From: Ditylenchus dipsaci
Taxonomy: Eukaryota > Nematoda > Chromadorea > Rhabditida > Anguinidae
Reading direction: 5' to 3'
Length of the DNA stretch: 64,000 nucleotides
Assembly (NCBI GenBank): GCA_004194705.1
Contig: SADC01000265.1
Location: forward strand, 61,377-125,376
Shown here: in pieces, positions 11,190 to 24,500 of the stretch
Layout: each line of letters starts with the position of its first letter
Position numbering within the stretch: the stretch's first letter is position 1
Notes under the pieces: model-generated
Databases searched by the model: none
What the model was told of the DNA's origin: nothing
What the model saw: only the letters and a program-made list of their open reading frames with translations
Made by a program: the position numbers and the translations under genes

Positions 11190-13543
11190 ATGAGCCTCAT
11201 CTGGAAAATTTGGCTTAAAGAAGAAGAAGAAGCTTGCGATTTTCTTTTCACAAAAATTTCAGCGACAGAAGCAAGGTCATGCTTGCAACAAAGCGATTCG
11301 ATGCCGAACGCGGGCCAGCAATCTGAAAGGACATCTCACAACACATCCGGATTATCAGAAGAAATTCAAGGACATGGAAGAAAGCGGAGAAAACAGAAGA
11401 AGAAACGATGAAGCAAGGGATGTCGAGGTTGTGATAAAAAAGAAGGTAAATCTATTCTAGATTAATTCTACCATATGTCCATATCGCCATTTCCTTTCGA
11501 TGAATGGACTTTTTTCAGGTGAGCTCTCTGCACTGATAAGAGATCATGCACCATACGCATGCACCAATCAGCCTTTTACCGTCGTCGAAGTCCGAGACTT
11601 TCAAAGCGCTGTATCGTCGAATGATCTCGCGAATTTAAAGGGTGAGATCGTTCTTTGTAAAATAATGCAATACATATTGAAATTCCAGGTTACCATCACT
11701 ACAGCGATTGGGTCATGCCAAGAGTCTACGCCGCTGTCACCAAGGAAGTCATGAATTGTCTCAATGCATGCAGTGCTCTCTCTTCACGTCAAATATCTGG
11801 TCGGGTCCCACTGAAAGTTTCATAAGGTAAACTTTCAGGATTTTCCGGATTTTCCAAGTATTTTATTATACTTTAGTCTCACTGCTCAAGGAATCGATTG
11901 CCACTGGAAGCGGCAGAAGTTGTACTCTGCGTTCGCTATTTCCCGGGTAACATACTTTGAGACGATCAATTGAAGTCGTCGATGACTGGCTGGAGAATTG
12001 AAAAACAAAAATTGCACGTTCTTCCTGCGCGCGATGAAGGTTCGATATGAAAAAGGTGAACTTTCCTGTGTTCTTGCTTTATCTGTCTAAAAGTCTTAAT
12101 TTTTTCAACATTTTCAGGCTTTCGAAGAGGGTGGCTATTTGCATGCAGACTGTGGCGCGCATAAGCTGAATCTGGTTGTGAACAACTCTCTATTCAAAAC
12201 GCCAACATCAAGGAAATGCTAGACTCCTGCAGAAAGCTCGTGGTCACTTCAACCATTCAACCCTCGCTTGCGATCGACTAAGGGAGGAGCAAGAGAGCGC
12301 CGCTTTCCCGAAACACAAACTTCTTCGGGTATCTTTCCACTCTTTTACTGTTGTCATCGATTTCATTCAGGATGTGGCGACTCGCTGGAATTCAACTTAC
12401 TACATGGGCGCACGACTCCTGAAGCAAAGGCAGTCGGTTGATCTCTACTTGACTCGTCATAGGAAGCGCAATCTGGAGCTGAAACAAGAGGAATGGCAGC
12501 TGCTGGAGAAGGTGATAAAGATGCTAGAGCCGTTGGAAGCTGCCTCAAAGCAAATGTGCCGAGCTGATGAACCGATTTCCGTCCAACTTCCAATTGCAAA
12601 AGTGCTGCACAACCATATTGAGGACCTGAGGATCCGGGGAACTCATATAGAAAGGGCCCCAAATTTTGAAAATATTTGCCTTGGTCCCCCCTGTTGTTTT
12701 TTTGGAATTTTTTACAATTTTATATTTTTATATTCTTTCCGTTAGCAGCTTATATTTAAATTTGCATAACAAACACAATAATTATTTTATTAATCATCAA
12801 ATACATCATAAAATTTTGAATTCCGAACAAAAAACAACAGGGGGACCAAGGCAAAATTTTCAAAAATTTGGGGGGCCCTTTCTATATGAGTCCCGGATCC
12901 GGCGCTGGAGAAAATGTGCGAGACAATTTTGGGCTTGTTATTTTCGAAGTTTGATGTAGAGAGCAGAAGTAAGTTCAGGCTTTTTTTGCAAAGTTATTAT
13001 TCTGTTGATTTAGGATTCACGGCTGGCGATGTTTCTTGATCCGCGCTGTGAAGGACAGAATGCAAACCACAAGCTTTTGCTTAACTCAAACGTGGCCTCA
13101 TGGATCCAAGAGGAATGCGTGAAAGAAGTGGATGTGCCTGCCAGTGATTCAGGTATGATTGTATGGAAATTATAAACTAATTTCTAATTTAGAGGTGCGT
13201 TCTCTCCGTCGAAGCGAAAGAACTCCTTCTTCGGAAAACACAGCAACCTGTCAGGAATCGCGAGGATCGGATGTGCAGCAAGCCAGCAATGCAATATTGA
13301 ATGAAGTCATACAACAAGTTGGATGCATAGACCCGAAAGAATCCTTTGGAATTTTGGAAGGTTGGTTTCAAGGGAAGTTGTTCAAATGTTTTAATTGCTT
13401 TCGGGGTCAGCAAAAGAGGAAGACATATCCGATCCTGGCCAAGCTGGCGCGTCGCTTTCTTTTCTGCTCCGGCGACAAGTCATCCTAGTGAACAGATTTT
13501 CTCGTGGCAAGAGACCGTCTATGACTACAGAGATCCAATCTAA
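11190..13543 (+). pseudogene. hAT transposase, BED type, interrupted
   Basis: The pieces lie in order and in several frames. There is a BED zinc-finger-like NLKGHLTTHPDYQKKF (about 11320-11370) and a DCGAHKLNLVVNNSL motif (about 12155-12200), which is the hAT CxAHxLNLVV block. Then come VATRWNSTYYMGARLLKQR (12371-12430), the hAT TRWNS block; MFLDPRC (about 13030), the fLDPR block; and a C-terminal dimerisation segment FFSAPATSHPSEQIFSW (13455-13510). Likely introns (for example GTAAAC...TTTCAG near 11830-11880) and short frame changes separate them. A MITE at 12630-12901 splits the coding region after HNHIEDL, and the reading resumes as GAGENVRDNFGLVIFE. Function was cut-and-paste transposition in the nucleus; in this copy it is inactivated at least by the insertion. 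Confidence 0.85.
12630..12901. repeat. Palindromic MITE inside the hAT transposase
   Basis: Inverted ends: GGATCCGGGGAACTCATATA at left and TATATGAGTCCCGGATCC at right, continuing into AAGGGCCCC and a GCCTTGGTCCCCCCTGTTGT core. The core is shared with the element at 23164. It interrupts a conserved transposase exon, so it is younger than the hAT. Confidence 0.8.
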
Positions 13544-13786
13544 GACCTGAGGAAAGCAGCGCAATTAATATTCATGAACAAAATCTTCCACTGCTGAATT
13601 TCGAGTATTAAGGGTGTTGTGATTTGTTGTTGTTTTATACTAAAGGTGTATTGGGTCCGGGTGGGGAAATAATCGCACATCGCTGCGATGTATCGCACCT
13701 GATTTTTTCGAAACATTCGCACATCGGCATCGCAATTTTTTTTATCAAAAAAACATCGCATCGCAACATCGCAAAAAGGCAAATTT

Positions 13787-14021
13787 GACCCTATATAGAA
13801 TTACCCCCCCCCCCCCCAAATCCGACCCTTTTAAAACTTAAGTAAAAAGTACCCATATATGTCCCAGACCGAAAATGTGACGCAAACTCTCATTAGTCAC
13901 AACTTCCGTACGCTGGCCTACCCCAACTAAGGCAATCCTAAAACTTGTTGTTTGCCAAGGGTAGTTACAGCGATTTTATAAGTGTCGTGAATTTGGGGGG
14001 GGGGGATTCTATAGTAGCGCC
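13787..14021. mobile_element. hAT MITE, TAGCGCC family, copy 1
   Basis: Flanked by exact 8-bp duplications GCAAATTT (13779-13786 and 14022-14029). Left end GACCCTATATAGAATTACCC, right end ATTCTATAGTAGCGCC. The interior shares TTCCGTACGCTGGCCTACCC and AAACTTGTTGTTTGC with copies at 29680, 52440 and 60950. Confidence 0.9.
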
Positions 14022-14149
14022 GCAAATTTCTATCTCTAGGTCAGAAACGCAACAATCCTTTCACTAGTAATGAATAAAACTTTCGCTGAGATAGTGTGGA
14101 CGGCGTCATTTTTTCAAACCTCTGCAGTAAAAAAAAAGTAAGGCTCTTT

Positions 14150-15464
14150 GAAACACGCGAAGAGTAAAATTGGTTGGTTCCAGAGTTTGGTCTAAGCGGC
14201 TGAACTGTTTCAAGCCCTCGGTCAAAGCCCAGAGCTTTCTTATCTTTTTCTGTAATGATGTTTTTAATCGACGCATGTGTATCGATGTTAAATCTTACAC
14301 AAATTAGTAGTGTTTGTGATGAAGACGCTATGAAAATGGTTCATGTTTGAGACGTTGGCTATCATCAAATCATTTTTCTCTTTTGTTAAAAGTTATAAAG
14401 TGTTGCTGGGCTCAATCGTATTTTGAAAAAGGCTGCTATAGTCATCCAGAAGTTATGTTGGTAAGTTCGCCAGGATTACTGGTAGCTAGCTTAATTTCCC
14501 CAAAATATAATTCAGCTCCGTATATTCATGTCAAATATGGTCAAGAGTGTTTTGCAAAGGATGTCCTGGCTCTCGAGCAATTGCCTGCCGGATCATGTTC
14601 TGTTCGTGCTCATAGGCAATTTTCTTGATTCCCTTTTTTTCAAGCAATTGGATTCCAAGTTGGTTGGGTGTGGCATGCAACAGTCTCTCTTTGGAGGCAT
14701 TAGTCGAGTCAGCTAATGAACGCCCGGTAATTTCTTACATGAAGTTTTTATTTAGTTGGAAAAGGCGCTTATTTTCTCAGCCTCATCTGATCAGCAAATC
14801 AGCCAGTCAGTGTTCCCCTGTACTAGATATAGGGTTCTTGGCCACTAAGCTGTCCCCGTCTTCTACAGAACAGTCGCTGCATGCCTACTTCTGTCGTTTT
14901 GGAAAAATATTTATTGTCGAGTTGTGGCTTTAAATTGTGGCTTTACTCATTTTTCTGACCAGAAGAAGGGCGGGTTGCTCTCTTACATTTTTCACTGTTA
15001 CTAATTTTCCAGTTTAGATGAATGAGGCTTGGCCCCGAATGTGCACATGATCGATGGAAAGCAGGTTGAAATTAGGCGCCTTGTCCCGATAGTTATTTCT
15101 TGAAAAAAGGCTTTGAAAATCCGTCGGGAAGTTTGTAACACCCATTAAAACTCACGCTAAAAATTAGTTACAGTTTCAAAGCAGGTTACTGGCTTACGCA
15201 GTAATTGTTGCTCACATCCTTGTTTTGTTTATAACTAGCATTTTGATATTAAAAAACAATAATCGTCCCTTTCCCTTAACTAATATCTTTTGCTAATAAA
15301 TTGATGAAGAGTTGACTTATGCCTAGATGTTTTGATTTACACAGCACACATACAATTCCACTATTGCGCATGAAAGTCTTCCTGCTAAAAGCAGCTTTAC
15401 ATGGCCACATCCGGCAATGAATTGCTTTAGCTGTCGCCACTTGAGGCACCTTTTTCTCTGCCAT
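14150..15464 (-). CDS. Possible minus-strand gene, unidentified
   Basis: Weak call. A 62-codon frame starts with ATG at 15464 (MAEKKVPQVATAKAIHCRMW...), directly divergent from the plus-strand gene at 15531 (about 66 bp between starts), as if from a shared promoter. Downstream on the minus strand, after an acceptor near 14716, a frame reads ASKERLLHATPNQLGIQLLE and on to IREP-like charged sequence (about 14550-14710). Another, after an acceptor near 14260, reads EKDKKALGFDRGLE. That last phrase resembles the linker entering an HP1 chromo-shadow domain, but the domain itself does not follow. I cannot join the pieces in one frame. It could be a decayed gene or chance. Confidence 0.25.
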
Positions 15465-15530
15465 TATATAGACACACCTTCCAGTGTTTTTAGTACAAAA
15501 TTTGTTGTAATATTGTGAAACTATTCAGCA

Positions 15531-18500
15531 ATGTCGTCTACCAGAGCCAGCTTGAAACTGGGAATCGCTTTCGAGCGGCCCACTCTTCTTTCCGTATGCG
15601 AATGCTTCAAGAACAGCATGCACCAGGAAAAACTGCTGAACTGTAAGTTCCTGATAATTACAAAATTTGGTTTTATATAAAATATTCTCTTTTTTATATT
15701 AACGAAAAGTTCAACAGGTAAAAAGTAGTGGGACCTATTCTGAGTTTTCAAAAAAAACCTATTTGTGTAAATCGTTTGCAGAATTTAACGAATGATCCTT
15801 AGGGTTAAAAGCGACCCATAGTTTTCATATCTGGTTTTTGGATAAAAATCTATGGGTTGCCGGTTTGGAAATGAAGTAAAGCAATCAATATAACGTAGGT
15901 TGAAGTAACTGTGGGCTGAGCAGACTTCGCAACGCTAAAATGATCTCCTGAATGTTTTTTGATGAGTTGCCGAAATTTGTTAAAATAAATAGTATTCTCT
16001 GTAGAAAAAAATGGATATATCAAAAAACTTTATTGGAAATTTCTAAATATTTTTGTGACATTTAAAAATTGATACTAAAATTCCTCTACGATATTGACAC
16101 ACATAAGACACACCTTAAAATTCAACTCAGTAACACAGTAATAGATATTAATACAATTTCTTGTCTTTTTCTCTGCTTATTAACCATAAATAAAAGTCTT
16201 CTTTTCTAAGCCAAAACCTTTCTCAAATTTTTTTCATGTTGACTAATCTCCTTGGCAAGATAATGCTGCTATTTTGCTGTTGTCATTAACCAGAATCGTC
16301 TGCTTACTCCGCTGGCTAAAAGTGGAAGTCAAGGCAACCATATTATTTAATGGATGCTGTATAGTAGTGGCTGTACATGGAATATTTAGCTAATCGACCA
16401 TCTCAATCTTATACGGGGGCAAAAATCAGTCATATCTTTAAGTACTTGATTTTGTATGCGTGTAATTTTGGGACCAGTGAAATATTAGATATTGGGATTA
16501 CGACATTTATAGGGTGCAAACTATTGCGCTAAATTTTTTTCTCTTAAAAAAAAGAGCATACAGTCTACTCTCGTTAAACTGGCACTCCAATAAACTGGCA
16601 CCCTCGATAAACTGGCACTTTGAAAAAGCCCTACTTGGCTGGCCGACAGAGAAATTAGGCAAAGTAACATCCACTAAACTGGCACCCCCGATAAACTGGC
16701 ACCCCAGGCTGGTCCCAGGGTGCCAGTTTATCGAGAGTAGACTGTATTGGAGTGTACGATTCGATTTAAGATTTTTAGGACGCTTTCTGTGTTGAGCATA
16801 TTCGATTTACTTTTCGAAATTTCAACATTTTTGTCGAACTGACAGAAAAATTAGCTCTGCGTTCTACTCTAAGGCATAGTCACTTTAGGGTCGATGCAGT
16901 GCTTTTTTACAACAGGATTAATGCAGCATGTGTTTTTAAGTAGAATCATTTGCTTGCTCTGGCGGAATGCAAATTTGTGTCAATTTAAGAGCGAGTTAAT
17001 GAACATTTAGTATTTCTTATTGTTGCTTGTTTAATATTGAGCTGTGCCTCACTGCTCAGTTACTCTTATTGAATTACAATTTATCTCTGTGTATTGTGAG
17101 AAACTCTTGGACTTAGTGATTATTTTCCTTGTTTAACAATCTCACTTCGCAGACGCCCACCTAGGTACAATGAAAGACAAGGAAAAACAAGTGCAGAAGA
17201 AACTGCATCTCAAGTAGCTGCTCCCACCAGTGACCCCGCCTCTCCAGCTGCAACTGCAGCCATCATCATAGAAGAGAGAGCCGAGAAGAAATTAGAATGC
17301 TGCCCCTCTAGATCTAACACGAGTGATCAGTGGAAGGTATGACATATAAAAACAGGCTTAGCAAAACAAATTGAGTTTTAGTCAACGGAAAAAGATGTTC
17401 AGTTCTGGTACTCCACCTCACACTCCACTAATTTATCAGTCGATACTGCGGTGGAGACTGTACTCAGAAAGCAGCAGATGAAGCAGCAGGTAATCAGGTA
17501 GGCTGCAGTTTTTCGTTGCGTTGGTTCATAGCATTACAGTGAAGTCTTGAGCCATTTGAAGCCATTTGAAATCGAAAGATGGGTTCCAGAATGAAAATTC
17601 GATTGATTTAACCGGAACAAACTTGTTCATAAATTAACTTCAAAAATTCATAAAACAAAATTAAAGTTTTGAAAATCACCAAAATATTTAGCTCTTATAA
17701 TATTATATAAGATATGATCTCGAAACCCATCTGTCAATTTTCAATAGCTCTATAAAAAAACTATGCGCAAGGCTGCGTGGGTTGTGTTGTACAATCGTAA
17801 ATGCATGATCCGTTATTCTAACGATTGGATACATTGACAATTGGATGCACCGATCGGAATTTTAACTAAGCGGTGAGATTGGATATGACAACACTCCTTT
17901 CTTAGCCTCATGAAACCATAGGAAATGGAGCGGCGAAAATTGCGAGCCAACTTTTTTATTTTAGTCAATAAGACAAATTTTCAAATAATTATTTGAAAAG
18001 TGATGATACCATCAGGTAGCCCCACGATTCTAGTTTCTTATAAGGTATCATTTGTCAGAACATGCTCGCAAAATATGGCCCGAAAAACTAAAAGTATGAA
18101 AAAAATCAGAAAAAAGTGATTATTTTCTGATTTGTTTCATACTTCTAGTTTTTTTGTGCCATATTTCGAGAGCATGTTTCACAAAAGATACCTTATAAGA
18201 AACTAGAATCGTGAGGCTACCTGATAGTGTCATCACTTTTCAATGAATGATTTAAATTCTTGCCTCTTTGACTAAAAGAAAAAAGCTGGCGCAATTTTCG
18301 CCTCTCCTAGGAATGGTACTATCCTAGGGCTACCATCTCAAAAATTAAAATTTTTTTCGCAAAATAAGAGAATTGAAGGAAAAATTGCATTTTAGTTAGT
18401 GTTTATGGCCATTTTGAAACAAAAAAAAAGGATTATGTGATTAAAAAAAAGCTGCTCACGCCAACTCAAACATGTTCTCTCTTAACAAAAACTCCAGTCA

Positions 18501-21500
18501 GCAAAGCCAAGAAAAGTCGGCAAACAATTTAACACTAGGACGGTCGAGGAGCAATTTATATTCGTTGGACTCAGAACTTCATGCTGAATACGATGGTGCA
18601 AAGTTTTAAAAAAAGGTGGTATTTGTGGGTAGCTGCCCTGAGAACAAGCAAGTCAATATTTTTGCGTATGCAACTTCAAAAGGGTAGATCTCGCCAATTT
18701 TCATTATTGATTCCAGTGAAAAACAGCTCAAAAGTAAGCTAAGATTACGAGCTTTCAATCAGGTATTTACGAAAATTATATGTGAAATTTTAGAACACAG
18801 AAATAATCTGTCATTTTCCGAAAAAAGTTGTTGATACTAAAATATGGCTAAAAAGTTTTATAAGACCATTTTTTAGTTTCCCATGTATACCAATCGACAG
18901 AACAAGAGAAACTGCACCAGAACGTGCTTTGAAGTGAATAAAAACAGGCTTTTGGAGCGTTTTACAAGACTCTCAAAAAGAAGTTAAAAGGAGGTTTTGA
19001 CGTAAAAATTTTATTTTGTCAATGAAACCTTGATTTTTGACACCAGATTCGTATCCAGCATGGTTGATTTGATTATATAAAATTCCTTTAGACTTGCTGA
19101 TTTTTCCCGTCAAATTTCAAATTCCGCTCAAGACAATAAACATTTGAATTTCGAAAAATTCATGATTTGAATAATTGTTGTCTTGAGCGGAATTTGAAAT
19201 TGGACAGCAGTTGTAAGGTTTGAGGCAGTTTTGCAAGCAAATCGACCACGCTGAACAATTATTCGCTTTTAAAAATGCAGGCTTATGAGCAAAATATAAG
19301 TTTTAGGTCAAGACTGTTTTTGAACATTTTTTTTGGAGTCTTGCTAAACACTCTAGAAGCCTGCTTTTTCTCTATTTCAAAGCACTTTTCTGGTGCAGTT
19401 CTTTCTGCTCTGTCGAATTATATACGTTGATAGCTGAAAAATAGCCTTTTCACACTTTTTATTGCATATTTAAGTATCACTAACGTTTTCGAAAAACGAC
19501 ACAATAGTTTCTTTGAACTAAAACTTTTACATTTATTATCATAAATACCTCCATATATCTTATAGAAAGCCCGTGATCTGCGCTTTCTTTAACATTTAAA
19601 ATTACCAAAGTTAATAATTAAATTTGATTATATCTGCCCTTTTAAAAGTGCAGAAGCGAACATCTTGACTTGACTGATTCTCAGGGGCAGCTACCCGCAA
19701 ATACACCTTTTTTAAAAAAAGCTTTGCACCATCATATTCAGCATGAAATTCTGAGTCCAACGAATATAAATGGCTCCTGACGTCGGAGTGTTAAAAATGC
19801 GATAAAACTTAATATGATAGACCAAGGCGGAATTCGCGCACTTCTGGGGCAGCCTAATAATATACTTCTGTGAGCGGATTCGACCATTAACGACCATTAA
19901 AAACTCAACTTTTATTATTTTTGGCTGTTTTTATTGTCAAACAAATTTTCATCTTCTCGTTGTTTGAATAGAAAATAGGATATTCTCAGAATATCGGGGA
20001 TTCCGAAAGTTATGGTTAAAACAGGCCGACGCTGCATATTGATTTTCATATTAATCACTTTGTAGAACTGCCAGGAAATACAAGGGGCGAGTCATTCAAA
20101 ACGGTCATTGACATTGATGACACCACTCTTAGCCTCATTCCACCTCCTGTAGCATCCCCATTGATTACATCTAGTGAAATCGCTACCAGCTTCACCCCAC
20201 CGGCATATTCACCCCCTCACTAATGGCTGGCTCTAGGCCTTCTTTGGTGCATGCATGCACATGTGTCACCAAGGAACTCTGCTCCTAGTAGTAAAAAGAA
20301 CTCGGCTGTGATTTTGGGCACCGGAGGTAGGTGAAATTTGTTATTATTACTTACTTTAAGAAAATTATGCTCAAATGTTATATGGCTTGCATAGTAATGT
20401 TTTTTTTAACAATATTTATTTAAACCTATTCACTTCCTTTAAAAAATATTTTCTTGCTTTCACGACTATCAAAGACTATATCAAATAATTTTCAAACAAA
20501 TTATAATCCAAATGTTTTAACATTTTTATCATTACATTGCGTTTTAACTATCAAAAACAGTTAGCTAAAATGTTGATACTATTAGCGAATCTGAGAAATC
20601 ATAGAGTAGAGTCTAAAATTATTGGGTTGTCAAGAAAGCATTTCGTCAAAGGGGCATGACCACGCCTTCTTGATCGTCCCCCTTCATTCTCCCATTCAAA
20701 AATTTTCGCATAATCATTAAAAATGGCGTTTCTAACAATAGAAGACCTAGAATCCATTTTTAGACATGGCTTTGTTAGAATCAAGTTGAAAACCCGTGAT
20801 CAAGTTAAATAATTAAGAAATTATTTGAATTAGCTAGGGAAAATTGCTGGTAGACACGGCAATGGAACTGTGACGAGAATTTTTGCATCAAAATGCGGAC
20901 TAGATTTGTATAAAACATGATATATTAATATAATATATGTATATATATATATTATATATATAATATAATATAATATATAATATATAATATATATATATAA
21001 TATATAATATATATATAATATATAATATATAATATAATATATAAATAAATATATAATATAATAATAATATATAAATAATAATATATAATATAATATATAA
21101 TATATATAATATAATATATTAATAATAATATAAATATAATATATATATATAATATATAAATATAAATAAATATATAATATATAAATATAATATATAGATA
21201 AATTATAATATATAATATAATATAATAATATATATATAAATATATAATATATAATTATAAATATAATAATATAATATATAAATATAATATATAATATAAT
21301 AATATTAATATATAATAATATAATATATAATATATAATTAAATATATAATATATAATATATAATATATAATATATAATATATAATATAATATATAATATA
21401 TAATATATAATATAATATATAAATATAATATATAATATAATATATAATATATAATATATATATATAATATATAAATTAATATATAATAATATATAATATA

Positions 21501-24500
21501 AATATATATATATATATAAAATATATAATAATATATAATATATATATATATAATATATAATATAATATATAATATATAATATATAATATATAATATATAA
21601 TATATAATATATAATATATAATATAATATATAATATATAAATATATAATATATAATATATAATATATAATATATAATATATAATATATAATATATAATAT
21701 ATAATATATATAATATATATATAATATATATATATATAATATATAATATATAATATATAAAATAAAATATAAATTAAAATAATATATATATAATATATAT
21801 ATATAATATATAATATAAATATAATATATAATATATAATATATAATATATAATATATAAAATAATATAATATATAATATATAAAATATATATATAATTTA
21901 TAATATAATATATATATATAATATATAATATATAATATATAATATATAATATATAATATATATATATAATATATATAATATATAATATATAAATATATAA
22001 TATATAATATATAATATATAATATATAATATATATAATAATATAATATATATATAATTATATATATATATAATAATATATGTATATGTAATATATAGTAT
22101 ATAAAATTTGTTGATGGGTCGCAAAATTCAAAAAAAACGAATGAAAAATTGAAAATCTGAAACCCATCAGATAGTTCAGCTGCATTTTCTGCAAATTATT
22201 TTCAAAATGAACCTTCATCATTTTCTGCTCAAAATTCCTTGAAAACCATTTGTGGTAAGGACACAAAGTTTTTTGTTTTCAATTCGCATCAAATTGAAAC
22301 AAACGGGTTCCATAGTTGAATTTTTGTCAGAATGACTAGGATGTAATTGTTTGATGGGTTAATATGTCAAATTTCGTTGTCATAATTTTGATTTAGAAAC
22401 CCATTGGGTAATTTTTTGTAATTTTTTTCGATCAGACTGATGTTCTTTCAACTCTTGCTTAGACAAACAGTGAAGGCAAGTCCAACAACCCATTACATTG
22501 ATCATTTTGCTGAGAAACCGTCCGAAGATTTTGCTTTGATCAAATTTTTAGCCTTAAATGTTAATAGCTGTTTTTGTTTGCTTATCAACAAGATTGTCAA
22601 AATCAGGGCTCACATCGTGCTTTCTAGAAGCTAAATTTTTTTTGAGCTTCTAGCTGACGAAATTTAAATTGCCGAAAACTTCACAGGGGCTCGGTGAATT
22701 CTATAACATACTAATCCATACTTTTAATTAGTGTAAAGATCAGATTGTTTTTTAGGAGCCACATCTCCTGGTGCAACTGGTAGCAAATCTGCTTTCGAGC
22801 AGCCCAAAAGCAAGTTCAAAATGGCTACGAGTCTTTTAGAATACGGTAAACTTAATATTTACATATCGTAAATCAGTTATTAAAGGTGGCCTTCTCAATT
22901 TCGTAATAACATTGTTGCCATTGAGTTTTGACCTATCTTTTGGTTACTTGACAAGTCCCGCTCAATTTAAAGCCACTAAGGTAGGATACCAAATGGATGA
23001 TAACTTACCTGAGAGAAGACTAAAAATAAGTCAAAGGCACAATGCCCAAAACATTATTTTTTATAAAAGTTGAGATTATTATAGAATTATGGCACGATCG
23101 ACAACGCTCTTTTTAAAATTATATACCTGAGACCGAACCTCTTTTAGATCAGCTTTAAAAACTGGCTCTGTTCACCTTTAGCACGCCAATTTTTTTGCCT
23201 TGTCCCCCCTGTTATATTGTTGAAAATTGCCTTAGTCCCTTCTGTCCATTAATAGTTATATTGATACTGTGATTACGGTGATCATCGTGAATATGGTTAA
23301 CATGATCACCTTGACCATAATTACTTTTAATACAACAGGTGGGACCAAGGCAAAAAAATTTGGCGTGCTAAAGGTGAACAGAGCCAACGAACCTCTTTTA
23401 GATCAGTTTAAAAAACTTTAGCCATATTAATAATTCAGTTTATTGAGAAATATTGCAGAAGTTTTGAGTTTAAAGACTTACCTGACTAATAACAGAAATT
23501 GAACCTGATAGAAAATAATGACTGTCAGTCGAGCAAGTTTAAATGCAGTAACTGTGAAAGTGGACCACTCGTTATTCTCTCATTTTCAGTTTTGGTCTCA
23601 TTTCAAAGAGAAATAATTCAAAGCAATTTAACTTTTCTCGCAGGACCATAACACAAGTTTTAACCTTTTTTCAATACATCTTGTGCAAAATTAGTTGCTA
23701 TTTTTGAATCCATAGTAAAATAATTTCTGGATGTTCTTTCGAGATAGGAAAAATAGGTTTTTATCTGAAAATTACTGTTTGGTGGATTTTGATTTTTTGT
23801 AGATTGCTAATTTTTATCTCTAAAAACTAACACGAAAGTAGAAAAAACTGTTACAAAAAAAGCCCATTAGATTCTGCATCGAATGATATATAATGTCTGA
23901 AGCTAAAAACTTTGTGCTAAGGAAAGAAAACAAGCTACCGTCAGCCTTTCGACATACCTCGAATTTTCAAAATTGACCATATCTCGAGATCCAAATTTGA
24001 AGTTGGCGTCCTTAAATAGTAAACTTTCTCAGAATTTGTCTCCTCTTACAAATGAATCGAATCTAAAAATTTTGAAAAAAAAAAAGGCAACAAAGTTTTT
24101 TTGGAGTGGTCCGGTATTATAGAAATGGCTTTCAAACGAAATGGGCCATGACTATATCATGAACTAAATGATGATTTGCAGAATGTTTCAAGAGCAGTAT
24201 GGATTCGAAACCGGGTTGGTTTGCTTATTGATTGTCTGGCAATCTTATCTTGTTATTCTTTGAGTTAAATTTCTAACGCATTAATAATGAAGCATCTTAA
24301 TTAAGCTTGCCCAACAAAATTCGATCTAAACTTCCTTTGTTCTGAACTTCCTTGACTTTACATTACTTTAAAAAGCATCTTCTGCAAATTTCTACAATTC
24401 TCTCTTTTTTTCATCATCTCTCTCACACTAGAATGCACAATAACACATATTACGCAAAAAAATACAATAAAAATAGTTTAATACAAAATATCAAAACCAT

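Larger units (their letters stand above)
10742..14038. mobile_element. hAT transposon with transposase, 8-bp target duplication
   Basis: Ends are TAGAGATAGAA and TTTCTATCTCTA. Flanks are GTCAGAAC at 10734-10741 and GGTCAGAAAC at 14039-14048, i.e. the same 8-mer apart from one extra G and one extra A. The subterminal regions (10760-10880, 13665-13775) are packed with GCATCGCAACATCGCA repeats. The interior carries a spliced BED/hAT transposase. Later insertions are MITEs at 10971, 12630 and 13787. This is the probable autonomous source of the TAGAGAT-ended elements in the window. Confidence 0.85.

Noticed and set aside
14180..14260. HP1 chromo-shadow domain on the minus strand
   Set aside because: Only KKALGFDRGLE resembles the linker before the domain; the domain core does not follow in any frame, and no chromodomain exon was found.
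21774..22124. 116-residue Tyr/Ile ORF on the minus strand
   Set aside because: Reads straight through the A/T satellite; composition is only what TATAATA repeats encode.
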